In this document: piece by piece, positions 27,257 to 41,400 of the stretch
Layout of the letters: every line of letters begins with the position of its first letter
Position numbering within the stretch: the first letter of the stretch is position 1
Source: Icerya purchasi
Lineage: Eukaryota > Arthropoda > Insecta > Hemiptera > Monophlebidae
Assembly (NCBI GenBank): GCA_039619475.1
Contig: CM077116.1
Coordinates: forward strand, 298,882,464 to 298,946,463
Direction: 5' to 3'
DNA: 64,000 nt
Translations under genes and position numbers: made by a program
Notes under the pieces: generated by a model
What the model was told of the DNA's origin: nothing
What the model saw: only the letters and a program-made list of their open reading frames with translations
The model's database searches: none

Positions 27257-29369
27257 CGGTCACTTTGACCTCGCAAGAGGCTCTCTACCCCTGGACCCCT
27301 TTTGCTTACATTTCTATTTCTTTCTCTTCTATACTTTGTATGATATTATCATAATTTACAACGGCATTCTTACAAAAAGAACTAACATAATCACGAAAAT
27401 CCTATCCTAACATTTAACTTTCGTTACATTAAATTGAGACACTTCTACTAATGGGGGCCGGCCTAAGAATTACGTTGTAATTAATATATAGACAATTAGA
27501 AGAAGAAAAAAAGAGGCACCGAGGAGAATTAATTAAAAAACTCATAAAACATATATGTTAATTAACCAAAATACACATATTAGCCCGCTACCGTACGTAG
27601 TTGGTTAGTCAGCGCTATTTCGGCTGCCGCACATCGATAATATAGATATTTAAGTCACAATGTGTTGCCCATACGATACATCTGAGTGCCGTATTTTTTG
27701 TAAAATGTTATAAATCTTTTCCCGAAATATGACAAAAACTATTATAGAGAAACATTAAAAAAGGAAGACATGATGAAAAAACCTTCTTTTTCTTACCATT
27801 CCGGTAAACAAGTAATGAATTTTATTAGTTTTCGAAAAATGTTTTTATTTTTAATCGATAAACAAAAATAGCGACAATAAGTATATAATTTATAAATATG
27901 TACGTGTTGTTTTTAAAGTTGATAATTGGCATGCAAGCGATTTTACTGGAAAGAGCAATCGAAACTTTTTAAATCTATACGTAAGAAGTTGTATTAATTC
28001 GGTGAAAATTTCAAATAATTAAATATTTTAATTTCAGAAAATAAGGAAGCTGATAAAAATAAAGAGACGACTAATAACGAAGCGGAAGATAGTTCGAAAC
28101 GGAAAACCTCCGAAAATCTCCTGCAACAACGTTTATCTTGCGATAGCAGCAATAACACGGACAATAACTCCAACTTCTTATCGTCCAACGTAAATTTCGA
28201 ACAGATGACCAGTTCCGCGTTCATCATTCCGTCCGTTTCGAAGTCGCAAAATCACCTGATCAGCGTTGCGTCGCCGTCACTAACGATTTCCGATAGAGGC
28301 AGGATCCTCGAATTTACAACGCGCAGTCAACCAAAGATATCTTCCTTCGCCATTCCATCTGCTTCGTTATCTTCTAACAATATCAGCAACGCATCCACAA
28401 CTATCATCATTAGCGAAGATCTAATTAGGAAAAACAGCGCCAGAAATGCGGAAAAAAAGGAATCCAGCGTGCAAGTGTAATTATTGTTTTACTAAATTTT
28501 CCCATTACCACTTCAGAATAAAGAAATCTATAATTTCTAGCCGATAATTGCTGTGCATGGCACGTAAATTTAAACAAATAAATAATAAATAAATAATAAA
28601 TAAATAATAAATAAATAATAAATAAATAATAAATAAATAATAAATAAATAAAAACGGATCATTATTTCAGTTTGAATTTGACCGATTAATATTTTTTAGA
28701 TTTCCCGACAGTTAAACTTCCTTCGATGTAATTAGCGCGCGTATTCGCGCAAAACATATTCAATTTCCGTAAAATACAATACAACACATCAATTTAATAC
28801 TGTCTAGCTCGATTAGGCGTAAAAGAAGAAAGAAAAAAAACGGAGCAAAAATTATTGTATTATCTAATTGTTTCAAATAAATACTAAATTATTATATTAA
28901 TTATATTGCACTATAAAAAGTTCGCGTTCAATTTGAAATGTACCATTTTTTAATATTAAAAAATTTCGATACACACAGAAGTCATTGACGAGCAGGACAT
29001 GTAATAAATGCTTTTCTACTAATGTTTTTCTTTCGCTTTTGTTGTTAGTCCTCTGATCGAAACGGATTATGCACGACTGTGCGAAGATGAGTATCCGTTG
29101 GACATTTACCAGCAAGACGGGGATTACATGCAAAACCATAAAAACGAACAATCCGACTATTTTACAAATACCCTTCAAGCAAACGACGACGACATGTTCT
29201 CGGAAAATGTTTTACTTAATGGTGTCGATGCCACGTCCGATCTGACAGAACTTTCCGATATACCGGTATTTACGTTAACTGAAATCAATCGTATTACATA
29301 AAAAGCTGAGAGAATTTCTCAAACTCACTATTTCATTGTGTTCAAATATCATTTTTTCTAACCGATTAA

Positions 29370-29424
<55 letters not shown>

Positions 29425-32400
29425 CAATGTATTAATTAAAAATTTATAATTAAATGCATTTATCTCGCTGTTAAATAACACAAAACAAATTCAGAAATTA
29501 AAATCGAAGGACTTTATAATTTTTAACAGATTACAATACTTTCGCTACTGCTTATCTTAAACTGCACTAGTCCCACAACTAGAAATAAATAATATTCCAG
29601 TTATCACAACGTAAATGACTTTTTTTTTACAACAGATTTATTATATCCTATCAGAGTGTTTTTAATACTTTGTTGTTTTTTTTTTTTGTTTTTTTTTTTT
29701 AAATGGGCTCGGTGTTAACACTGACCCAACTACATGGACTTAGATCACCTACTCAGATTCTGAGGTGATCGGAGATAGAAAGTATAAAAGAAAAAAGGAG
29801 GGGAATAACGGCTGGAGATGGGAAGGAAAGAATAAAGGAAACATTGAAAGAGGTAGGAAGATCCAACGCCAAAAGTTCGGCGTATAGATGAGAGCACTCA
29901 GGAAATAGAGCAGAGCACTCAAAAAGGATATGGTTGGAGTCGCATATAAAGGGAGGATCAGTAGAGTGGAGAGGGCAAAAGGGAGAAGGTGAAAGAGAAA
30001 AAGAAAAACGAGAAAAAGGAAGGAGGGAATGACCAAGTCTCAGTCTGATTAAAGAAACAATAACCGAGCGTCGAGAAAAGGGAAGAAATTGGTACCAAGG
30101 CTGTGAATTGGGAGTAGGCTGTAGGAGGAGGTAGAAGGAGGAGCGATTGGCAAAAAAGGAAGGATAGATGTCAACCCATAGTCTGGTATGGAGACTTGCG
30201 GAGAGGAAAAGGATATCTGAGGCAGGAAAATGCGGAATGAATGGACCATTAAGACACGCCGAGCGAGCTAGGAAGTCGGCTGCTTCGTTGCCCTCAATGT
30301 CAGAGTGGCCAGGAACTTTCAATAGTGTAACATTTATGCAGTAATTTTATATACACAAATTATCAATTAAGTAAAGCAAATATATTTCAAATCGACTAGT
30401 TCGTAACACGTAAAATAGGACCCCTTCAATTAATTCTAAAAATAATACGTAGACGTACCTCTGATCACATTTATTAATTATGCTAACGGTATTACTTAAT
30501 GAAATTTTATCCTTAATTAATTTGTTAAACGATAGTAAGTTATTATTTAAAAATGTACGTATCTAGTCATACATCCAAAAAAAAATAATAAACTCTAAAA
30601 AAATTACTGATTCCTTTTTTAACCCCGCTGATTTGATATTCGCGTTTTAAATGCTTCATCAGAGTTGCCTTGTAAACGCTGAAAAATTTATAAAACTACA
30701 TTATTCCTACTAGGGTTTTTCTTTTCTTTTTTTTACAGTGTACTTAGTTTACTAGAGAAATATCAAAAAATAAAAATAAAAAAAGAACAAAAATCATATT
30801 TTTGTTTATTAATAAAATGTTTCTACTATTACAGACAGTTCCGTACGATCTACACAATCTTCCCGATTTTGTGGACGTTCTAAATTCGACAGATTTTTCG
30901 TACGCAAATGAATCCTACATTGACGAACAAGATATCGCAAACATTTCGCAGTCGTCTTACATGGAAAGTGAGAGCGATGCCGAAAATTCAATACGCTGCA
31001 ACAGTAGAAGCACCGAAGCGCCGGATTCGATTAATCCGGCGGATATAAGCGAAAAAACGACCGTTCTCGTATTTTCGCAATCGCCAATTCCATCGCCAGA
31101 TTTCACATATCCAACTCCGCCAGCTAGTCACGAAGAGCAATCGTCGCCGTCATTTCATCAGATACAAATTCATCACGATATTTCATCTCCGCTGTCTTCG
31201 GCATTCTATTCGAACGGTAACGGAGACGCTATGTCCAGTCCTTCGTCCGTCGAAGCTGTCCTCAATGAACTTTTACCGATGGTATCGAATTCCGATGACC
31301 AACTAAATGACCGGGGGACCAACATTTATCCGTCCACTCCGGACGAATTCACCCCCAGTTCTACGGACAACTCTTGCTACACACCTCCGCCCACTGCTCA
31401 GTCATCGTTTATAGTTACCCCAGAGCCGTCGCCGGTGTCTCCTTCTCACAACGTGCAATTAAATTCGACGAATCAGCTTAGCCAGAACGACAGCGGCAAC
31501 ATTACAACGCTCGCATCGGTGGCAGTTACTTTGTACGATGACGAAATCAAGCCGACTGCGATAACGAAGGATTTATCAAGTACCGGTTCTTCCGATGCGA
31601 ACGTCAGAAAGGTGTTCAAGTACAGCGTCATCAAATCGAATATCGAGTACAGCATCAATAAGACTGACTGCGGAGCACAATCTTTTTTAAATAATTCAAT
31701 TATCATGTCGCTGAATCACGGCGAAGTCGACGTGGATGACACTGACGTCACCTTACACATAAGCGACGACGACGCTGATAACAACGATGACAAATTCATT
31801 TTCAATCCTATTCAGAATTTGTGCGGCGAATTATCGTACACTATCCCTTCAACCAGGTATCCACTTTTCATATACGCATACACTCGTATATGTGTTTTTT
31901 TTACATATCCAACGATTCAAAAACGAAATGAATAAGATTACCTCCGCCGTCAAATAATCACTTAATTTAAAAAACCACAGAAAAGGTTAAAAATCGCGAT
32001 ATACCATGAAAACTTCCGAATCTATAAATTTTCCCCGGTTTATCTATGTACGTACATACACATCCAGACGCCATGAGTATATGAGCTTCTGAAAGAAAAG
32101 TAACGAATACATATCGTTTCAATTTAAATACATTATTTAAATATCAGTTTAATAGTTATCACCGTTCCGGTATTCTCTTCGTTCCTTACAATGCCCTCAC
32201 TTCACTGTTGATTCAACAAAAAACCCCGCAGTTCTACGAAAAACTCTCGTGTTTTCATCTACGCCGAAATGCTTCTATTGTTCAGTGTTGGAATTACAAT
32301 GAGCTTAGGGCGCGAACCTTGACAGTAACTTTCTGCTTGCGGAACACGTATGTAGAATTGGTTCAAGAAGTGAACCCTGATGTGTTGTCTGCTATTGAGT

Positions 32401-35400
32401 TTCTGACTTACCGGCTACGCTATAAGAATTCCGTAAATTTATACTTTTTTGTGTAAAGATAGATGAAAAATATCTCTCACGATGAAAATTTAAATGTTAT
32501 ATAACCTATTTACCACCATCGTTTAGTTGCTCGGATCTAGTGTATTCATGAAAAACATTCAAAACGTGGATGTATACATGCGAGACTTCACTTCATACTG
32601 ATATTGTAAATAATTTATCGCTATACAAAAATTCAGTTCCCCAAGAGCATCTGTCTGTATACAAACTTGCATACGGTATGCATGTTTGCCACTGTCTTTC
32701 ACGTGACTATTTTAGCGGTTATTTAATTATTCGTAATAATTTCTTGTCGTCACCTAGGATCGAACTCAGTACCTCCGTGACGGAAGTCAAACAGTCCAGC
32801 AAATGGACTATCGCGCGACCACTCTATTTATTAATAATCACTGCTAACGTCTTTAGCACTCTGCAAACGAAACACATTCATCAACACATTTATGTTTGTT
32901 CGTACATAATTTTTGACTGTGTATTTTAATGATTCTATTCGACAGTATATCGATCAATGTTTATTTTTTTTTAAATTAAATTAATTTAACACTTTGTAGT
33001 TTACGTGCGTTAGCCTTGTGAACATTGTCGCACTTATTAACTTGAATGAAGTTTAAAACTGGTACCGAGGCAAATAATTTAATCGTTTTATTTCTTAAAT
33101 CACTTGTAAAATTTACAATAATGGATTTTCTCTCTCGCACGTTATCGACAATAACCTCAATCTCTTTAGTTTCAAGAAAACTTTCACTATCGAAAATGCA
33201 AGCAAGTGATAATGCAAAAGGAACACGAAAGAAATTAGTCTTACGTTCGTTATCTTTTAATTTAAATAATTGCCTAAAAAAATTAACCGAACTGTCGAAA
33301 TTTCCATTTCTACCACTCATATGGACGCTGATCATGTTCAACATTTAAAGACATGCAATTACATTTCACAATTTACTTTGCAAAATTCTTTACTATTACA
33401 ATCCTAATCCGTTTCCGCAAAATAATTTTATTTTTTAACAAAAACTGACCGACTTTATCTAAAAGTTTTAAGGTTTTACTTCAAAAGTAAAATTTTACTG
33501 AAGTAGTAAAATTGATTCTTTCATTTGCACTCCTGATTGTACATTTCATCAACTCTCATTCGCTAACAATGCACAGGTTTTTAACATGAAAGGCGAAATC
33601 ATAAAACATATGTTCGTGATTAACGTGTTTCTTATTCGTTTTGTAGTATATTTTTAGAATATACCAGAATATGAATAAAAATTATATAATAAAGTATACT
33701 CTCTATGCATCCAAACAGGCATAAAAAGCGTGTCATTTTCTCTTAAAAACATTAAATATTTATATGTATTTTTAATTTCATCCGGAGATTAGTTCCATGA
33801 ATTTAACCCGCAAACGATAAAAAATTAATTAATCGGTGAAGAATTTTTTTTTTAAACAAACATCTTTATTTAAAAATTCTACGCACAGGATCAACGCTTA
33901 TTCCTTAAAAATGTATCGTATTTAAATATCTTCACTTTTACAATTTAGTCTGGAGTTGATTCACTTTACCGGACAGTCCTCAGTTACCTACTGCAGTTCT
34001 TCTTCTGAGACCACAAACCGTGAGTGTGATATCGGCAACATTTTTAAAATACAATCCTAAAAAAATTATCCCACATCATAAAATTTAAAAGATAAAAGCA
34101 GCACGGTCAATACAAATAGTCGCGGTATGATTAATCTAAAGGTACCGCTAATTAAGTACTATATTTAACTCATTTACTTTTCTAGGACGTTTATTTTTTG
34201 TAGAACAAAAATGTTCAGTTTCAAAAAAAAACAAAAAAAAAACGGTTTCGAAATGCCTAATACTTTTTTATTATAGGCACAAATTTTAAAAAATCAATCA
34301 TAATGAATTCAAAGTTTTCGTAAGCCCCCGGTGTAGGACTTTTACGGGAATGAACCGTCTCTATTCCGGAAAGTAATCGAACTATTACAAAATAAAATAA
34401 ATAAGTAAAAAACAAAGGAAAAGAAAACCACCGAGATTTCAACTGGCAGTTTTATTTTATCAACTGTAGCGCAACTGCGAAACAAGATATCAGAAATCAC
34501 GAAAGTTGAAAAATTATCAATGCTCGAATTAATTCGATGGTTTAAGGCATACGCTTTTTTAGATTTTACATTAGCTAAAATAAGTTCCCAAAAATAACAG
34601 GCGTTAGAATTTTAAACAACGGCCATGTTGTAAACATTTGAAAAAGCAGCTACTCGGTAATAAACACAAACTGTCAGAACCATTTCTTTTGAATTTTCCA
34701 TCAGTTTTCTCTGTATTTTTTGGTTTTAGTCAGTAAATATATATCTGGTTATTAGGTTTATAACTTGTATAATTACTGCCTTTTTTGTATCTATTAAATT
34801 CACTTTTTTTCCAATGTAAACCGGCACATATACTTACATAATACAAGTTAGGCAACAATAACCGTTTTTTTTAATGCATATTTACAATTTAAAAAAATAC
34901 ACATTTAAAATATGTAACTGCGTTGAATACCTGCAAACGGCTCCCCACTTTTTCGATACTCTATGCATTTTTTTTTATCGGAAATATGTAAATTAATAAA
35001 ATATAAATCCATAAAGACGAAAAATTATTTTCTGTTGGACGAGAGGGGCTTATTAACCAAGAAAAAAAAATTAACCCCACGATTTTCAAAATACAACATA
35101 AATAAATCGATGACTTAACATCAGCTACGTTAGACTTACTTTTTTTTCTTCTTCCCTTTTATAATGCAGTCATCGAAAAAATCGTATTATCCATATTACT
35201 ACCAAGTTTACAAGTTGAATTATTTGCGCGACGTTTTTTAATGAACACAATTAGTTGACGTAATCGTTAACTTTTCCTTCGAATCACTATTGCTCGCCTG
35301 CAATTTTACAATAATCTAATTAAAAATATAAGTCAACAGATTACCATTTTAAAATAATCATGCAACTATTGATTTACAGTAGAACTGTAACCAGTAATAG

Positions 35401-38400
35401 TTTCAGAGTCGTAGTAATTTACTTGGCAATAGACTTCTATTAGAAGTACCGAACTTTATTAACGTCGATAACTCATTTAACAAAATGTGCTGCAATAAAA
35501 CATCGAAAAGAACTATTACGAATTTTCGCAATTGCGTCAAAGTATAAAACGTATTCGGCGTTTCGCATATTCAACGTCTGAATTAAAACCAATTCAATTA
35601 TGCAAATACGAATATTAAAATTAACCAGCTCACCTGGGAGTTAGAGTCCGAGTTCTGCAGTAGAGTCTGTAAGTTTTTTCACTTTATGGTTACCTTATTT
35701 GCTCGCTTTCAACAACTGATAAAATATAATAAACTCTTTTTCCAACAGTTGTTCCTTTTTCAGCCTACTCTTCTTCCCTATTCCTGGTTTCTTTTGTATT
35801 CCTCTCTTCGACGTTCTGATGTTGTTTCCGTTGTTTGCATGCATTTTGGCCATTCTCAGCTGCCTTTCTCCAAATTTCGCTTTTCTTTGATTTCCTCCCC
35901 ACACTGTCCTCTTCATCCTGCTGATGCAGTTATTTGCGACGGCGATCATGTGTTCTTCCATTGTTCATCTCTTTCTGTGGAGCGTTTTGCTTTGTATTCC
36001 CATTTGTTGAGGCTTGGCCTTCCTACTCCTTATTGTGCTTCTTATATCCCGTCTATTCCTTTACCACTAGTTATTCCTGCTATTTGTTCCTTTTTAGCAA
36101 AAATTTCTGATCGGATTCAAATATAACCGACTTCTTTTCTTTCTATTTGTTTCTGTGTGAAGATCCTTGGTTGAAGAGCCCAAGAGATTTTAAAAAAAAA
36201 AAAAAAAAAAAGAAAAAAAAACTGTTTCATGTTTAACGGGGAAAAAAAATTGAACACCAAATGATTTTTCAATAAAAATCTTTTCACAAGAACATTTTGG
36301 AATGTTTCCCTGTACCTCAACCAAATAGTATTATCTGGGGCGTTATTTTTTATTTTCTTTAGCACCATCAATAATTCTTCTTCTTCTTCTTCTTCTTCTT
36401 CTTCTTCTTCTTTAGTGAAAAACGATAAACGATGTTTCTTTTACGACGTTTAATGATGAATGAAAACGTTACTCGGACCGAATAAAATAATCACATTTAT
36501 AAGAATTAAAACAGGCGACTCCAGCTGTGCAGCTTTTACTGCAATCGCTTCAGTCACGCCATGTTGATTGTTTATAAAATTTTCTATATATCTCGCCGTG
36601 CATTTTCCAAAAGCTCCACTATTCGTTTACTTATTTATTTCTACATATGTAATTATTCCTTTCTTCCCGATAGTACCTATGATATCATGTAAAGATCTAA
36701 TTTTACTTTTCTTCCCTTTCCTAGTTCTTAAGCCATGTCACCACCGACGAACAAAAAAAATATTTTTCGCTAATTTAAGTTTACCATGATAAAAAAAAAA
36801 GTAACAAATAAAAATTACGTAATTACTAGAATCATAGTAAATTCTAAGCGAGGACTAAATACTTGTTTTTTTACAAATATGCTCCACAAAATCATAAAAA
36901 CCCTATTCCAACTCAACTTCTAATACTCACATACATCCTTAATAAAGGTAAGACGAACGGAAATAGCTCTACATACTATTTTTCAAAATGCCACTTTGAC
37001 CTTAATTTTTGGTTTCTATGCAGTAAATGTTTTATTTAATAAAGAATTTTTCAACATCCTGTTTATTAATTATAAAATATAGTAACTTATTACAAATACA
37101 ATTATGACAAAAAAATTTAAGAATAAAATGAAGGCTTACTTAGAAACGTTTTCGGGTATAACCCATCATCAGCTAAGAACACACATCTCACTATGTGTGA
37201 TCAGAAACAAATGTTAAATGTATGTACACCTAAAACCGATTGTAAATGTTTAATCATCATACAAGCGCAATTCAAATGACCGTATTCATTTATACATTCT
37301 TATCGTTCAAAATCTATTTTTAACCATGTTTTCTCATCACTGCTAATTTTTCCCAACGCATTACCCAGATTTGGTACTCCAATTATTCTAACAACTCATC
37401 TATAGGCATATTTTAAGACCATTTTTCATTGGATTCCAAATCATAAATAAAAATTTTAAACGCTAAAGAATTGTACAATGTGTTCCAATTTATTTAAAAG
37501 CTACTTTCTTATTTCGTAGTAATCAGACACCATCAATCTTCATTATTTACCGATATATCGTCCACATACAACAGTATTCTTGAGGACTGGATGGCTCGAA
37601 GTAAATTATTAGTGAATATGGACAACAAAAACGATTCTAAATTTAAGTCCCACGATATTGTTTAACTCGAGATCACGCAATGTTTCCAAACCGCATTATT
37701 CGTTATATAAAATAATTACGATAAAGCTAATTGAGAGATTTCAACATTGCTTCAATTGCCCGCAACCATTATCTTAACCAATTCTTCGCGACTCGGTGAA
37801 CATTTTTTTTTTTTTACTTTTTTTTATGTAGATAAAAAGCAATACAAAACCCGATATAAAAACCGCTATAAAAATCGCGTAAAACAATTAGATCTATCGA
37901 CGAGAACTAAAATTAGAAAATAAGCGAATCGTTTTAATTCGCGCACATTCTTCTTTGTACGAATATATATATATATCGTAACATTTGCATGGTAATTGAA
38001 GGAAGTACCATTTTACTGTACCTTTAATGAGAAAAAACTTTAATTTTTACAATGAAACATTTTAAAAATAATCAAATAAACTATAAATTTTTGACGTTTT
38101 TCTCTTTATCAGAATCGATGTGATGTAATATTTCATCTTAAAATTAAACAAAATCACGTAGGTACTTGTACAAATAATCCGAAAAATAAAAATAACCGTA
38201 ACAAATGAAAATAAAAATTAACTTTTAACCTTCAAATGATCTATAAATCCAATTATTATTACATAAAAATTAACCCCAACTTCAACAAGATGATACATCC
38301 ATACGTAGATTAGAAAATTCGTAGCATCTCAAGAATTAAATAAAGTGTAATTATAAGTTATTAAAAATCTTTACTTAAAGTCCTTTAATTTCCAGAGTAT

Positions 38401-41400
38401 TAATATTAATAAATAATTATTCATCCAATTTCCAAAAATATTACTTTTATCTATACTTCTTTCGTTTATAACTTTTACATTTATTCTTTTTGTTACATAT
38501 GATTATTTTAATAATTTTCAAAAAAATATCTATTATGTATATTACAACATGTATATACATATAAGATAAATTAGAAATAATTTGTACTAAAATTGATATA
38601 ATTTTTTTGTTTCCTATAGCCAAATGACGAAAAGATGTTATTTAGACAAGCAAGGCACCGGCATACCATATAAATCCAGACTGAGAGATCACAAATACAC
38701 AACGAAATTTTCTTCCTATACACCGCCTCCTCTGCTAAATCCGAATCGGAATGGTTCCGGATTATTTTGGAATACAATAATTCATCCGAGTAATACAAAA
38801 TTGTGTAAGCATACGTTAAATTTTTAATTGATTTTTTTGCGAAATATTTACTTCTTTACGAGATTCCCGTAATTTCTTATTTCAGAATTTAATTGTTTCT
38901 TCTGCTATATTGAAAAAAAAAAAACTCCATTTCGGCATTTGCTTTTTTTCATTTAAGTATCCTACAAAGTGAAACTTTCCTTCACTTTTTTTCGACTCTA
39001 CCAAAAGTATACATATTTTAATATACTTCCCAAATCGGGTTTTTCAGGTGATGCAACTAATATCTTAAAAAGCGACGAAGATGCTCACATAAACATTGGC
39101 GCTGATTATCAAGCAGACCTAAGCAAAATTTGTACAGTAGAAAAATGCACCGACATCAATGATAACCAAATATGGGATCCGAAAACAGCCAGTTTTATTT
39201 CAACGGAAGAATGCAAGTATTCGGGCACTATTTAGACCACTATTATCGGTCTTAAAAATTTATTTTACATCCTTTAAGGCTTAAATATTTATACTTTTTT
39301 TTCTTTATAATTAAATTATTTAAAATGTTTATGCTAAAAAAAAAAAAAAATAACAGCAGAAAAGACGGAATACACCATAGACTAACGACATGACCTCAGG
39401 TTTTTTTAACGTGGGCACGTCTACCTAACTCGATAATCGTCTTGATTTATCGATAATAGTGTCGGAGTCAGAAACCTGGGCAGCCGTCTTACCCCTTTAT
39501 GGAACAGTATACAACGGTACGAGGAATACGAGATGTCATGCATTCCACGCCGACACTTTCCGTAAAAATTAAATTTAATCAAGCATTGTCCCAAGTCCGA
39601 TTTGTCGCTACTCATGGCACTGAAATCGCCGCACATTATCAGTAATGCGTCAGCCAGCCTCCATTTCGAGGAAAATAAATAAGTGTTGTTATTAGCATAG
39701 CCGAAGACAAATGTAACTGTACAGTCCGCCGAGATTTCCGCAAGCATACGTCACAAAACTAACACATGAACTTAATACTGTTATCGATGTAATTAATTCA
39801 GCCACGCTTTTACATTCCGACACCGCTGCCGGCGACCTTGCTAGCAAAGTTCGAACGAAAAATTTGTACCCGATGACAAAGCGATCGTGGTTAATAACGT
39901 ATCAATGTCTCAGTGAGTGCATGAAACCCGTAGTAGCCAAAACTATTATAATGTCGTGTACTTGCGCATGGCGATTTGGGGTTTAATATGCCGAACGCAG
40001 CATCCAAAATATACAGAACAAATAAACCTGCGGGCAGTGTCAGATCTTCGCCTAGCTGAAGACGCTGATGATTTTCGATTCTACTATCCCTCACACGCGA
40101 CACGTTACTAACACTGCGTCCATGACAGATCCAGCAGTCATTCTTATCGTTCATCAAACCGTACCTCGACAAAAGTCACATTACTAAATGCGACATAAAC
40201 GAGCCGATTCACTGCTGTTCACAGCCATGTTTGAAAACGATTTCATTAAACATTCCACTCTACGATTTATATTAATAGTTTATCGTTGAAACAGCGCTTT
40301 CATTTTATCGCGACTAATGTCGAGGGAGCGTTTACTGACAATGGTCCAGTTAAAATTCGAAGCCGTTAGTTTTTTAATGCAATTCAACAGCGATTAAGGT
40401 ATAGTCAAAACTTTTTTTATATATTTAAGTTGTTTGAAAAACGTGCACGCTAAATTTTGACGTGCTCATTTCCACCATAATGTCAACTCTCTGTTAAATT
40501 ACAGTACACATATTACAGCTGGTGTCTGAAATCGTAGAACAAAAGAGCTAAATCTGATACAGAGACTTATAAAATATTGAACGATAAACAATTATTAATT
40601 AAAACAACTCATTATACGAATTTACAAAAAAAGCAGTGAGAGACAGCTTATCGTACATCGATTATCATAAAAAAAAAAAAAAAAAAAAAAAAACTATAAA
40701 AGTCTGCTAAAATCTTAAAACTGTCTCATCCTCGACGGAGTTAGGTCGCCGCAAAAACCTTAAAATTCTGTCCCTTCAACAGCAACTCAGACCGAGAAGT
40801 GTTGAGCTCTAGTGGGGCGGCTAGCTGGTCAGCGCCTGTATCACATGTTACGAACAGCTATAATGCTTCTTTGAGCCTACGAGAAATCGTGCTGTTTTGT
40901 GCGAACCAGTCATTTCGGCTTAACTTGACATTGGAACATTTATTCGGATGGAAATGGCGCAGCATGGTCGTTAGTAGTTCTCCAAACTTCTGCGTTCCTT
41001 CCTTGCGCTGCTATATCTCCATAACTCTGTTCCATGTAAATATTTCTTTCTGTTTCTTCTTGTTTTCTTAACCTCTTTATTCTTTTCTATCCTATCTATC
41101 CTTCTAAAATTTTCCTCTTTTAATTTATCTAAATTTTACATATGAAAGTACAGCAAATGAAGACAGATGCTGGACGCGCGGGGCACGCTTTAACAGGCTT
41201 GTCAAGCAGTGGGTGATCGTCAGTGGTAACGCAAAACGATCCGAGTCCTTTCGTGCCCAATAGGCACGGCCCTCTCCAGGAGAGGACAGTGCTCAAAAGG
41301 TAAAATGAAGCAGACAAATAAGTTTGGCAAAATATGGCATTTTGGTGCGTAGAATGTAAGAACGCTACTAGATAGTACGGATCTTAGAAGAACGGCAACT

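Noticed and set aside
39421..40172. Overlapping minus and plus frames that could be host exons
   Set aside because: No splice sites or domain; composition and a GDFSA motif point to a decayed retroelement instead.
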